In this document: in pieces, positions 27,157 through 35,033 of the stretch
Position numbering within the stretch: the stretch's first letter is position 1
Layout: each line of letters opens with the position of its first letter
Source of the DNA: CAVSRC01 sp963750065
GTDB lineage: Bacteria; Pseudomonadota; Alphaproteobacteria; Rhizobiales; Kaistiaceae
Direction: 5' to 3'
Assembly (NCBI GenBank): GCA_963750065.1
Contig: CAVVPK010000050.1
Span: 53,509 to 117,508, forward strand
Length of the DNA: 64,000 nucleotides
Position numbers and translations under genes: made by a program
Notes under the pieces: model-generated
What the model was told of the DNA's origin: nothing
The model's input: the letters and a program-made list of their open reading frames with translations, nothing else
The model's database searches: none

Positions 27157-27699
27157 TCACCGGTCGATCATGCGGGCGACCTTGTCCCGCTCGTCGGGGT
27201 TGATCATCAGGCGCAGGAAACGTTCGGCACCCTCGCGTTCGGCGGGCGACAGTTCTTCCAGCGCCGCGGCGATGCGCTTGACCTGCGGGTCGCGCAGGCG
27301 CGCGGCCAGGCCGCGGCCGGCTTCGGTCGGGTAGAGCAGGCGCTGGCGGCGGTCGACCGGGCCCGGGCGCTGTTCGATGAAGCCGGTGTCGACGAGCTGT
27401 TTCAGGACGCGGCCGAGGCTCTGCTTGGTGATCTTGAGAATGTCGAGCAGGTCGGCGACGCGGATGCCGGGGTGACGGTTGACGAAATGGATGACGCGGT
27501 GATGGGCACGGCCGAAGCCCAGCGTGAGCAGCGCGGCATCGGGGTCGGAAATGAAATCGCGATAGGCGAAATAGAGAAGCTCGATGAAGAGGACCTCGGG
27601 CTGGTCGGCGAGCGACAAGGGGGCCACGATCGGCGGGCGCAAGGCTCCCTTCGGCCTTCGGGCAGGGGTGTCGTCCGATTTGAAATTTACGTCAGCCAT
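27157..27699 (-). CDS. petP: MarR-family regulator (PetP-like)
   Basis: This 180-residue winged-helix regulator opens with a basic, disordered N-terminus. The body has FIELLYFAYRDFISDPDAALLTLGFGRAHHRV, then the helix-turn-helix LLDILKITKQSLGRVLKQLVDTGFIEQ. The MarR wing is RRQRLLYPTEAG. This early FAYRDF region is characteristic of PetP proteins. It is the first gene of the petP-petR-kinase operon. Its start codon abuts the -35 box of the divergent ilvE promoter, so it could regulate itself and ilvE. Confidence 0.85.
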   Translation of the reverse strand: MADVNFKSDDTPARRPKGALRPPIVAPLSLADQPEVLFIELLYFAYRDFISDPDAALLTLGFGRAHHRVIHFVNRHPGIRVADLLDILKITKQSLGRVLKQLVDTGFIEQRPGPVDRRQRLLYPTEAGRGLAARLRDPQVKRIAAALEELSPAEREGAERFLRLMINPDERDKVARMIDR

Positions 27700-27700
27700 G

Positions 27701-27729
27701 TTGACATATTTTCCACCGATTGGTACTCA
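27701..27729 (+). promoter_or_regulatory. Likely sigma-70-type promoter for ilvE
   Basis: TTGACA at 27701-27706, a 17-base spacer and TACTCA at 27724-27729 form a plausible promoter. It would give ilvE a leader of about 170 bases. The -35 box touches the start codon of the divergent petP-like gene. Confidence 0.45.
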
Positions 27730-27906
27730 ATACAAGTCGCGGTGAATGACGCGAAGGCGTTCGCCGTCCCGGCGAGCTGGACCAGCCGTTCCGCGGCACC
27801 ATATCGGCGATTCCGGTGTGACGCAAAGAACGCCATCCGCTTCGTCGACCCGTCCGATCCAACAATGCGAGGCATCGATAGAGATGTCTCCGGGGAGGAA
27901 GACAAT

Positions 27907-28806
27907 ATGGCTGCCCAGCCCTTCGACCAGCGCGATGGCGTCATCTGGATGGATGGCGAATACGTTCCGTGGGCCGACGCCAAGGTCCACGTTCTGACTC
28001 ACGCCCTGCACTACGGCAGCGCCGTGTTCGAGGGCGAGCGCGCCTATGGCGGGACCATTTTCGAACTGACGGCGCACACGCAGCGCCTGCACGATTCGGC
28101 GAAGATGATCGGTTTCGAGATTCCCTATTCGGTCGAGACGATCAACCAGGCCTGCAACGAGCTGCTCGTGCGCGAGGGGCTGAAGGACGCCTATGTCCGC
28201 CCGATCGCCTATCGCGGCAGCGAGCAGATGGGCGTGGCGGCGCAGGGCACTAAGATCCACGTCTCCATCGCGGTGTGGGAGTGGCCGTCCTATTTCAAGC
28301 CGGAAGAGCGCCTGAAAGGCATCCGCCTCGATATGGCGCGCTATCGCCGGCCCGACCCGGCAACCGAGCCGTCCAAGGCCAAGGCCGCCGGCCTCTACAT
28401 GATCTGCACCATCTCCAAGCACGAGGCGGAGCGGAAGGGCTATGCCGACGCGCTGATGCTCGACTGGCGCGGCCAGGTCGCCGAGGCGACCGGCGCCAAC
28501 GTCTTCTTCGTCAAGGGCGGTGTGCTCCACACGCCGACGCCCGACTGCTTCCTCAACGGCATCACCCGCCAGACGGTGATCAAGCTGGCGAAGAAGCGCG
28601 GCATCGAGGTGGTCGAGCGGGCCATCATGCCCGACGAGATGGCAGGCTTCGAGCAGTGCTTCCTGACCGGCACGGCGGCGGAAGTGACGCCGGTGTCGGA
28701 GATCGGCCCGTACAAGTTCACCGTCGGCGAGATCGCCAAGACGCTGATGGAAGACTACGACGCGCTGGTGCAGCCCAAGCAGCCCGCCATGGCCGCCAAC
28801 GGCTAG
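27907..28806 (+). CDS. ilvE: Branched-chain amino acid aminotransferase
   Basis: This PLP enzyme performs the last step of Ile, Val and Leu synthesis. The 299-residue fold-type IV protein starts with FDQRDGVIWMDGEYVPW. HYGSAVFEGERAY follows, then the catalytic Lys in PSKAKAAGLYMICTISKHEA. The PLP signature ADALMLDWRGQVAEATGANVF and GTAAEVTPV are also present. ATG at 27907 has GGGGAGGAAG upstream. Other in-frame starts far upstream overlap the petP-petR region and are unsupported. Confidence 0.95.
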   Translation: MAAQPFDQRDGVIWMDGEYVPWADAKVHVLTHALHYGSAVFEGERAYGGTIFELTAHTQRLHDSAKMIGFEIPYSVETINQACNELLVREGLKDAYVRPIAYRGSEQMGVAAQGTKIHVSIAVWEWPSYFKPEERLKGIRLDMARYRRPDPATEPSKAKAAGLYMICTISKHEAERKGYADALMLDWRGQVAEATGANVFFVKGGVLHTPTPDCFLNGITRQTVIKLAKKRGIEVVERAIMPDEMAGFEQCFLTGTAAEVTPVSEIGPYKFTVGEIAKTLMEDYDALVQPKQPAMAANG

Positions 28807-28847
28807 GGCATTGTCTGGCGAGCGGCCTTGGGGATAGGCTGCTCGCC

Positions 28848-29060
28848 ATGAAATCGTCTGTCGTCTGTCGAGACCTGAACGTGATGGGCGGGACGCCCGT
28901 GTTCTGCGGAACGCGCGTCCCGGTGCAGACTCTCATGGACTATATCGAGGCCGGGGAATTGATCGATCAGTTTCTCGAAGGCTTCCCTGCGGTTACGCGG
29001 CAACAGGTGATTGCCTTCCTCGAACAGGCGAAGGACCGGCTGGTCGAGTCGGTTTCGTGA
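28848..29060 (+). CDS. DUF433 antitoxin
   Basis: This 70-residue winged-helix antitoxin of the DUF433/VapB45 type has VMGGTPVFCGTRVPVQTLMDYIEAGELIDQFLEGFP, the family hallmark. It then ends VTRQQVIAFLEQA. It should neutralise the DUF5615 toxin encoded right after it. Its TGA stop overlaps a GTG as GTGA, the usual coupling of such pairs. Confidence 0.88.
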   Translation: MKSSVVCRDLNVMGGTPVFCGTRVPVQTLMDYIEAGELIDQFLEGFPAVTRQQVIAFLEQAKDRLVESVS

Positions 29061-29379
29061 GGTTCTGCTCGACGAATGCGTTGATTGGCGCCTCTCCCGC
29101 GAAATCATCGGGCACGACGTGAAGACGGCGCGGCAGATGGGCTGGGCCACGGTCCAGAACGGCGAATTGCTCGTACTTGCTGCTGGAGCCTTCGATGTCT
29201 TCGTTACGCTGGATCGAAACCTGATGTTTCAGCAGAACGTTGCGAACCTGCGGATCGCCGTCATTGTGCTGAGGGCGCGCACCAACCGGCTGGCGGATTT
29301 GCAGCCGCTCATTGGCGAATTGCTGTCGGCAATCGCTGCTGCCCGCCCGGGGGCCGTCGTTTCCGTTGGCCAGCTTTGA
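29057..29379 (+). pseudogene. DUF5615 PIN-like toxin, apparently frameshifted after its start
   Basis: The body reads VLLDECVDWRLSREIIGHDV onward, then MGWATVQNGELL and FVTLDRNLMFQQN, the DUF5615 PIN-like RNase pattern with acidic residues in LLDE and TLDRN. The expected GTG start at 29057 overlaps the antitoxin stop, but its frame reads MRFCSTN. Adding one base in the TTCTG stretch would give MRFLLDE, as in the family. In the frame of the body the only start is TTG at 29011, deep inside the antitoxin gene. So either one base was lost (natural or a sequencing error) or an atypical start is used. Confidence 0.65.
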
Positions 29380-29409
29380 GCGCCTTGCGCATCGCAAGGC
29401 CGCCCCAAC

Positions 29410-29437
29410 AAAAAAGCCGCCGGTCGCCCGGCGGCTT
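29410..29437 (-). terminator. Intrinsic terminator of the cold-shock gene
   Basis: Read on the minus strand, the 10-bp arms AAGCCGCCGG and CCGGCGGCTT with a 4-base loop are followed by a run of six T. It lies 45 bases past the csp stop and also faces the end of the toxin gene. Confidence 0.85.
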
Positions 29438-29481
29438 ATCAGAGTTTCCGTTCGGCGCCTGCGGGTCGCCGGCGGAATTGG

Positions 29482-29697
29482 TTAGCCCGCGTTCTGCAGA
29501 TCGACTGCCTTGGGCCCTTTGCCTCTCTCGTCCGGCTCGGTGTCGAAGGACACTTTCATCCCATCCGTCAGCGGGCCGATGCCGGAACGCTCGACCGCAG
29601 TGACATGCACAAACACGTCCTTGCCGCCGCCGTCCGGCGTGATGAAGCCGTACCCCTTAGAGGCGTTGAAGAACTTGACGGTGCCATTCTGGCGCAT
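29482..29697 (-). CDS. Cold-shock protein
   Basis: This 71-residue single-domain RNA/DNA chaperone has TVKFFNASKGYGFITPDGG with RNP1 (KGYGFI) and DVFVHVTAVERSG with RNP2 (VFVHV). The rest is MKVSFDTEPDERGKGPKAVDLQ. A long leader of unknown extent lies upstream, in the ~260-base gap before the SQR gene, where cold-regulated RNA structure could sit. It ends at the intrinsic terminator at 29410-29437. Confidence 0.95.
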   Translation of the reverse strand: MRQNGTVKFFNASKGYGFITPDGGGKDVFVHVTAVERSGIGPLTDGMKVSFDTEPDERGKGPKAVDLQNAG

Positions 29698-29955
29698 CGC
29701 ATGACCTTTTCAGTTCAGTCTCCCGGATGCGGACGCCACACGGTCCGGCGAGGGTTTCCCCTGCCGGGCCAAGCGTCGCCCACGCACAAACTATGATCCA
29801 CCGAGGAGAAGAAAACAACGTCCAGCGGCGCCGCAGCCCCGGCAGATTGACGCAAGTGTCTGAACGAACGTGATGTTTAGCCGGCAATCGGGCCCCGGCA
29901 GACGTTTGGCGGCGATGCCGCGCACCGCTGCCGGGGCGTGTTCGAGCGGTTTCGG

Positions 29956-31236
29956 CTACGACTTGCCGCCCTTCAGCTTGCTCATCTGAAGAAACTGCAG
30001 GACCGCCTTCTCGAAATAGGGCTCGGTGATGCCGCGCCGTACCTTGCTCATGAAGTACTTCTCGAATGCGATCTTGGCGAGGTGGACCCACTTGCCCTGG
30101 GACGCCCAGTTGATGTTGCGGGGTGCGTTCTGCGGCTGGGCGATGAAGGCCACGCCCGTATCGCCGAAATCGGCCAGGCAGATGGCGTTCCAACTGCCCT
30201 CGTGCGAGGGCTCCTTGTCGGCGATGGCCTCGCTGATATTGAGCGCGGTCGCCGTCACCATGCTTTCGATCATGTAGCCGGTCTTGGGCACGCCCACCGG
30301 CACCGGCGTCGGCTCATAGGGCGGAATGGCGATGCACACGCCGACGCCATAGACGTTGGGATATTTCGGGTTGCGCTGGTGCTTGTCGACGATGACGAAG
30401 CCACGCGGATTGACCAGCCCCTCGATGCCGCGCAGCGCCGGGATGCCGCGGAAGGCCGGCAGCATCATGGAGTGCTTGTAGGGCAGTTCGTGACGCTTCT
30501 TCTCGCTGCCGTCCTCGTTGAGCTCGAGCACATGCGCCTTGCCGTCGGCGAACTTCTCGATCTTGGCGTTGGTGATCCACTTGATGGTGCGGTCGCGCAG
30601 CGCGCTTTCCATCAGGCCCTTGGTGTCGCCGACGCCGCCGAGACCGAGATGGCCGATATAGGGTTCCGAGGTGACGAACGTCATCGGCACCTTGTCGCGG
30701 ATCTTCCGCTGGCGGAGATCCGTGTCCATGATCATCGCGAATTCGTAGGCCGGGCCGAAGCAGGAGGCGCCCTGCACGGCGCCGACAACGATCGGGCCGG
30801 GGTCGGCGCAGAACTTATCCCAGGCCCCCGAGCCGCTGACGGCGTGGTCCACGTCGCAGATCGAAGTCGTGTTCTTCTCCGGCCCGAACCCCTCGATCTC
30901 GTCGAAGGCGAGCTCGGGACCGGTGGCGATGACCAGATAGTCGTAGCTGATCGATTCGCCGTTCGACAGCTCGATGCGGTTCTCCTCCGGCACCAGCTTC
31001 TCGGCCGCAGCGTGGACGAAGTCGATCTTGTGGCGCGCCAGCACCTTGGCGAGGTCGATCGTGATCTGATCTTTCGTCCGCCACTTCACCGCCACCCAGG
31101 GGTTGGACGGCGTGAACTGGAAGAAGGCCGACTTGGAAACGACCGTTACCTTGTGAGCCTGAACGAGGTCGGCGCGCAGTTCATAGGCGGCTGAAACACC
31201 GCCGATGCCGCCGCCAAGAACGACGATATGCGACAT
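29956..31236 (-). CDS. Sulfide:quinone oxidoreductase
   Basis: This FAD flavoprotein oxidises sulfide and passes electrons to the quinone pool at the inner membrane. The 426 residues begin IVVLGGGIGGVSAAYEL, the FAD-binding fold. Three Cys in positions typical of SQR are visible: Cys127 (SICDVD), Cys159 (GASCFGP) and Cys353 (AICLADFG). Cys301 is extra. YDYLVIATGPEL and a C-terminal amphipathic stretch (WVHLAKIAFEKYFMSKVRRG) that could bind the membrane complete it. An inverted repeat just upstream suggests repression. Confidence 0.82.
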   Translation of the reverse strand: MSHIVVLGGGIGGVSAAYELRADLVQAHKVTVVSKSAFFQFTPSNPWVAVKWRTKDQITIDLAKVLARHKIDFVHAAAEKLVPEENRIELSNGESISYDYLVIATGPELAFDEIEGFGPEKNTTSICDVDHAVSGSGAWDKFCADPGPIVVGAVQGASCFGPAYEFAMIMDTDLRQRKIRDKVPMTFVTSEPYIGHLGLGGVGDTKGLMESALRDRTIKWITNAKIEKFADGKAHVLELNEDGSEKKRHELPYKHSMMLPAFRGIPALRGIEGLVNPRGFVIVDKHQRNPKYPNVYGVGVCIAIPPYEPTPVPVGVPKTGYMIESMVTATALNISEAIADKEPSHEGSWNAICLADFGDTGVAFIAQPQNAPRNINWASQGKWVHLAKIAFEKYFMSKVRRGITEPYFEKAVLQFLQMSKLKGGKS

Positions 31237-31268
31237 GGTTGTGGGATCTCCCTGGTTTCCTGTCCCTT

Positions 31269-31292
31269 ATACATACAATTTTTTGCATGTAT
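31269..31292. promoter_or_regulatory. Inverted-repeat operator candidate upstream of the SQR gene
   Basis: The arms ATACATACAA and TTGCATGTAT match at 9 of 10 positions around a TTTT centre, 33-56 bases before the SQR start. The position suits a repressor overlapping the promoter. Sulfide-responsive ArsR-type repressors such as BigR/SqrR control sqr genes elsewhere, but I cannot assign this site to one. Confidence 0.55.
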
Positions 31293-31667
31293 TAAAAGCC
31301 CCGGTGCCGCACCGGAGAGAAACCCCAGGGTTTTCGCCGGCGAAGCCGCTGCAATGCCGTTGACCCAGGGCAGCTTACACCAATCCCTGGCTGCAAGGTC
31401 TGGTGTATGCGGGGCCGGTCGGGGCCGCAATGACATGCGTCAGGGCCGGGGGCGCGGCAAAAAGGCGGCTGTGGAACCTGCGTGCCCGTATCCGATGGCA
31501 TTGCCACGCGGCCGGTCGCCTCTTGCCGCGCCACAATTGTGGCCTAGTCTTTCGCAGTGAGGGGAGCCGGATGCCTGGCAGAAGCCGGGTGCGGTCGGCC
31601 GGCCCAATTTCCGATTCCTTGGGGGGCTCTCGCCGGTGCCGACCGGCAACAGAAGAGGGAAACGAGG
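31293..31667. other. Intergenic region between SQR and SH3 genes
   Basis: This 375-base stretch has no convincing gene. Short open frames on both strands lack family features. It must hold the promoter of the SH3-domain gene. I see no RNA gene or strong hairpin. Confidence 0.4.
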
Positions 31668-32063
31668 ATGAAGCTTCGCTCACTTGCAATTGCCGCGCTC
31701 GGCCTGGGGATGGTCATGGCCGTGCCCGCCGTGGCTGAGGCCTATACGAACTACACCACCGACTCGGTCAACTTCCGCGCCGGGCCGGGGGTCGGCTACC
31801 GCAGCTACGGCGCTCTGCCGGCGGGCACGCCGCTCAATGTCCAATATTGCCAGCCCGACTGGTGCCGGGCGTCGAGTTTCCTCGGCACGGGCTGGGTGTC
31901 GTCGCACTATCTCGCCGGGGCGCGGCGCGTCTATCCGCAGCGCTACTACCCGCGTCCGTACTTCGGGCCCTATCCGACCTATCGGCCCTATCCCTATTAC
32001 CGGCCCTATCCCTACTACCGCTATCCGCGTTCGGGCTTCTCGCTCCACTTCCGCTTCCCGTAG
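31668..32063 (+). CDS. Exported bacterial SH3-domain protein with Tyr/Pro-rich tail
   Basis: This 131-residue protein has a signal peptide (residues 1-25, ending AEA). A bacterial SH3 domain follows (TTDSVNFRAGPGVGYRSYGALPAGTPLNVQYCQPDWCRA). Residues 85-131 form a low-complexity tail built from repeats like YRPYPYY. SH3b domains often bind peptidoglycan, so a cell-wall role is likely. ATG at 31668 has CGAGGA upstream. An intrinsic terminator follows. Confidence 0.85.
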   Translation: MKLRSLAIAALGLGMVMAVPAVAEAYTNYTTDSVNFRAGPGVGYRSYGALPAGTPLNVQYCQPDWCRASSFLGTGWVSSHYLAGARRVYPQRYYPRPYFGPYPTYRPYPYYRPYPYYRYPRSGFSLHFRFP

Positions 32064-32116
32064 TCGAAGGAAGCCGCGCAGCCTGCATCGCGCGAACCGC
32101 GTTCGTTCAAGACAAA

Positions 32117-32145
32117 GGGAGCCGCTGGTCAGGCGGCTCCCTTTT
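32117..32145 (+). terminator. Intrinsic terminator after the SH3-domain gene
   Basis: Perfect 9-bp arms GGGAGCCGC and GCGGCTCCC, a 7-base loop and TTTT directly after. It is 54 bases past the stop. Confidence 0.88.
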
Positions 32146-32183
32146 CGTTTGCTGATCTCGCCGCCGCATGTCGCGAAGGCATG

Positions 32184-32214
32184 CGCATCGATCGGCGCAT
32201 CGATCGGCGCATCG
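32184..32214. repeat. Short tandem repeat, 12-bp unit
   Basis: The unit CGCATCGATCGG occurs twice in a row, then a partial third copy CGCATCG. It lies in the gap between the SH3 terminator and the FecR-gene stop. Copy number may vary between strains. Confidence 0.8.
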
Positions 32215-32235
32215 CATCGCCGCGCCGGTCGCGCG

Positions 32236-33030
32236 TCACCTGAACAGCTTCGGCAGCGTCAGCGTGGGGAACTTCAGTTTCGGCGTCGTGAGCGACTTTA
32301 TCGTCCTGGTGACCGTCGTCGCGGTGTCGCCGACATAGCGCGCGACAATTTTTGTCGAGCCGCGCAACGCCGGCACCAGCTGGTGCTGATCGTCGATGAA
32401 GGGCAGCGCCGTCTTCAGCGAGATGCCCTTGAAGAAGGTTCCATCCCACGCATCGTGCAGCGAGAAGATGCCGTCGATACTCATGTGCAGGAAGCGCCCG
32501 ATGATGTTGTGCAGGTGGCAGGCGCCGCGGATCGGACACACCTCGACGGCACCGTTGATCATGGCGATGGCAAGCGCGCCGGTGCCGTCGACATAGACGT
32601 CGAAGGCGGTGCCGCGCACGCCGATGGTGGCCGTCGGCGTGACGATCTCGTAGGCGTCGTGCTTGGCCTTTCCGGTGATGAAACGGAACGAGCCGCGGGC
32701 CAGGTCGAGCACTATCTTTGACCCGGAACCCTTTGGATTATATACGAAATTGTCGAGAACCACGGTCGAGCCGGGGCCGATGGCGAGCTTGGTCTTGTCG
32801 CGAAATTCGAACTGGCCGACGCCGGTGGCGTCGGTGGTCACGGTCTGGTTGGCGAAGATGTCGTCGCCGGTCTTGAGCACGATCGACTGACTGTCGAGCG
32901 TGCCGGTTACCGACGTCTCGATCGCCGCCGCGCGACCGATATCGGTCGCGGCTTGCGCACCGTCAGGCATCGCCGCGATGACCGCGAGTGCGATCGCGCA
33001 CGCGACGCTGTGCGACGGGGACAACGGCAT
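32236..33030 (-). CDS. Exported FecR-domain protein
   Basis: This 264-residue protein has a signal peptide (residues 1-28, ending GAQA-A). The FecR domain follows: VLKTGDDIFANQTVTTDATGVGQFEFRDKTKLAIGPGSTVVLDNFVY, then ATIGVRGTAFDVYVDGTGALAIAMINGAVEV. The C-terminus is unlike known partners. A sigma/anti-sigma system is not present next to it, so it is probably a periplasmic scaffold or adhesion-related protein. ATG at 33030 was chosen because the signal peptide starts there. Confidence 0.85.
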   Translation of the reverse strand: MPLSPSHSVACAIALAVIAAMPDGAQAATDIGRAAAIETSVTGTLDSQSIVLKTGDDIFANQTVTTDATGVGQFEFRDKTKLAIGPGSTVVLDNFVYNPKGSGSKIVLDLARGSFRFITGKAKHDAYEIVTPTATIGVRGTAFDVYVDGTGALAIAMINGAVEVCPIRGACHLHNIIGRFLHMSIDGIFSLHDAWDGTFFKGISLKTALPFIDDQHQLVPALRGSTKIVARYVGDTATTVTRTIKSLTTPKLKFPTLTLPKLFR

Positions 33031-33224
33031 CGGTCCAACAAACCTCTTGACGAAGTAACGCGATCGAAGTCGGGCATGATGCACTCGATCGCGATGCGAT
33101 GCATGCGCAAACGACCTTCGCACAAATTTCGCCGTCTTTACAATTAGCGCGTTGTTAACTCGTAACTTGCACTACTATGTTCGTGTGAGTCGATTCGCAA
33201 CTCGTCACCGAGAGGAGAAGACCA

Positions 33225-33317
33225 TTGGCAAAGAAAGCTGTGAAGAAGGCGGTGAAGAAGCCTGCGAAGAAGGCTGCGAAGAAGAAAGCCGCCAAGAAGG
33301 TCGCAAAGAAGAAATAG
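33225..33317 (+). CDS. 30-residue Lys/Ala-rich basic peptide (histone H1-like)
   Basis: TTG at 33225, 7 bases after AGAGGAGAAG, opens a 30-residue frame. It reads MAKKAVKKAVKKPAKK then AAKKKAAKKVAKKK and a TAG stop. Every residue is K, A, V or P after the Met. Such peptides resemble the C-terminal arms of bacterial histone H1-like proteins and could coat DNA or bind RNA. The perfect ribosome-binding site and clean stop support translation. The reading frame is too short for usual gene finders. Three hairpins follow it. Confidence 0.65.
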   Translation: MAKKAVKKAVKKPAKKAAKKKAAKKVAKKK

Positions 33318-33324
33318 TGCGGGC

Positions 33325-33345
33325 GTCACCGGAGCATCCGGTGAC
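33325..33345. repeat. Hairpin after the 30-residue peptide gene
   Basis: Perfect 8-bp arms GTCACCGG and CCGGTGAC with a 5-base loop, 8 bases after the stop. A second, imperfect GC-rich hairpin spans about 33357-33402. Neither has a T-run. Confidence 0.6.
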
Positions 33346-33412
33346 CGCATGAACATCCCGCTCGCCGTCGCGGTCAGACTGACGGACCGCGCGGCGGCGG
33401 GAATGTTAGAGT

Positions 33413-33444
33413 AAAAAGGGGCATCCAAGCGGTGCCCCATTTTC
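33413..33444. terminator. Bidirectional intrinsic terminator
   Basis: AAAAA, stem GGGGCA/TGCCCC with a 9-base loop, then ATTTTC. It sits between the plus-strand peptide gene and the minus-strand disulfide-reductase gene and can serve both. Confidence 0.8.
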
Positions 33445-33512
33445 GTTTCTGCTCCCCCATATCGTAACCGACGGCGCAGGCTGCGCCCAGGCGCGTGCCG
33501 GCCACGGCGAGA

Positions 33513-34865
33513 TCACATCATGTGGCGCATGTCGGCGGCAAAGGTTGGGAAGGCGTAGACCATCTCGCCGAAATCCGCGGTGGTGATGCCGTGGCGCATG
33601 GCCAGCGCGAAGACGTGGATCAGCTCCTCGCCGCCGTGGCCGACGATATGGGCGCCGAGGATGCGCCCGCTGTCGCGCTCGCTGATCACCTTGGCCCAGG
33701 CGACGGCTTCCGCGAAGGTGCGCCCGAGAAGCCATTCGCGCATGTCGCTGACCGCAACATGCACGTCGAGGCCGCGATCGCGGGCGTCCTCTTCGGTGAG
33801 GCCGATGCTGGCGATGGCGGGAATGGTGTAGAGGCAGGCGGGGATCGCCGCATAATCGGGCTTGTGCTTGGGTCCGTCGACGATGTTGTGGCCGACGAGG
33901 CGGCCTTCATAGGTGGCCAGCGGCGAGAGCTGCGGCGTATCGGGAAGCGCGTCGCCGACGATCCATACCGCCTTGTTCGAGGTCGAGCGCAGGTATTCGT
34001 CGTGCAACAGGCGGCCGCGGTCGAGCGCCACCTCGCCCAATTCGAGGTCGAGGCCCTCGGTGTTGGCGATGCGGCCGGCGCCGTTGACGACGCGGTCGGC
34101 ATCGACGGTGCGTTCCATGCCGTCCTCCTCGAAGGTCACGCGCAGGCGGTCGCGGACCGGCGTGATGGCCTTCACGCCGATGCTGCCGCGCACGTCGATG
34201 CCGAGGCGGCGCGTCTCTTCCAGGATCTGCTCGACGGCGCCGGCGTCGTGGCGGGGAAGGAAGCGGCCGCCGGCCTGCAGGATGGTGACGCGGGTGCCGG
34301 CGCGGGCATAGACATGGGCGAACTCGAACGCGATGACGCCGCCGCCGATGAAGACCACGTCGCGCGGCTGCTCGGTCTGGCTGAGCACGTCGTCGGAGGT
34401 GATCGTCAGCTCGGCGCCGGGAAAGTCCAGCGGGCGCGGCCGCGATCCGGAGGCAATGACGATGTGCCCGGCCTCGTAGACATGTCCGCCGGCCCTGACC
34501 GCATTGGGTGTCACGAAATGGCCGTGGGCGCGCACCAGATGCACGCCGCGCTTCTCCATCGCGGAAGAAAGCGCCTCCGGTATATGGGCGATCATCCGCT
34601 TCTCGCGCCCGATCAGCGCCGCCCAGTCGAGATGCGCCGGTCCGACGTCGATGTGATGGGCGCCGGCGCGGGCGATGGTGTCGAGCGCGTGCGCTGCGGC
34701 GACCAGCACCTTCTTGGGCGTGCAGCCGCGGTTCGAACAGGTGCCGCCGAGCTCGGCCGGCTCCAGCATGGCGACTTTGAGGCCGGCGTGGCGGGTGGGC
34801 ACCGTCACGCCCATGCCGCCGTTGCCGCCACCGATGATCACGACGTCGTAACTGTAGTTGGCCAT
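33513..34865 (-). CDS. Class I pyridine nucleotide-disulfide oxidoreductase
   Basis: This 450-residue FAD enzyme is related to dihydrolipoyl dehydrogenase, glutathione reductase and mercuric reductase. It opens VVIIGGGNGGMGVTVPTRHAG for FAD. The redox-active pair is in GGTCSNRGCTPKKVL (C-x4-C). DVVFIGGGVIAFEFAHVYARAGTRVTIL binds NAD(P)H, and the C-terminal dimer domain holds GGEELIHVFALAMRH with the catalytic His-Glu region. ATG at 34865 is followed directly by the FAD motif. The substrate is unclear. The divergent neighbour is a copper-type protein. Confidence 0.85.
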   Translation of the reverse strand: MANYSYDVVIIGGGNGGMGVTVPTRHAGLKVAMLEPAELGGTCSNRGCTPKKVLVAAAHALDTIARAGAHHIDVGPAHLDWAALIGREKRMIAHIPEALSSAMEKRGVHLVRAHGHFVTPNAVRAGGHVYEAGHIVIASGSRPRPLDFPGAELTITSDDVLSQTEQPRDVVFIGGGVIAFEFAHVYARAGTRVTILQAGGRFLPRHDAGAVEQILEETRRLGIDVRGSIGVKAITPVRDRLRVTFEEDGMERTVDADRVVNGAGRIANTEGLDLELGEVALDRGRLLHDEYLRSTSNKAVWIVGDALPDTPQLSPLATYEGRLVGHNIVDGPKHKPDYAAIPACLYTIPAIASIGLTEEDARDRGLDVHVAVSDMREWLLGRTFAEAVAWAKVISERDSGRILGAHIVGHGGEELIHVFALAMRHGITTADFGEMVYAFPTFAADMRHMM

Positions 34866-35033
34866 GCCGCGTCCTCCCTCTTGCGATCCGGGCAAGATAG
34901 GCGAGCGGGACGCGGGCGGCGACCCGGTGGCGCAACACTTCGCTGTCACGTGGTGTTGATGCAGATCAGCGTGCCGCCCGGTGTATTCCGGTCAAAGGGG
35001 CATCAGGGCGCGAAACCAACGAGGCGTACGGTC

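Noticed and set aside
33152..33352. 66-residue Glu-rich frame over the Lys-rich peptide
   Set aside because: It is the same DNA read in another frame. The Lys/Ala frame has the proper ribosome-binding site and stop.
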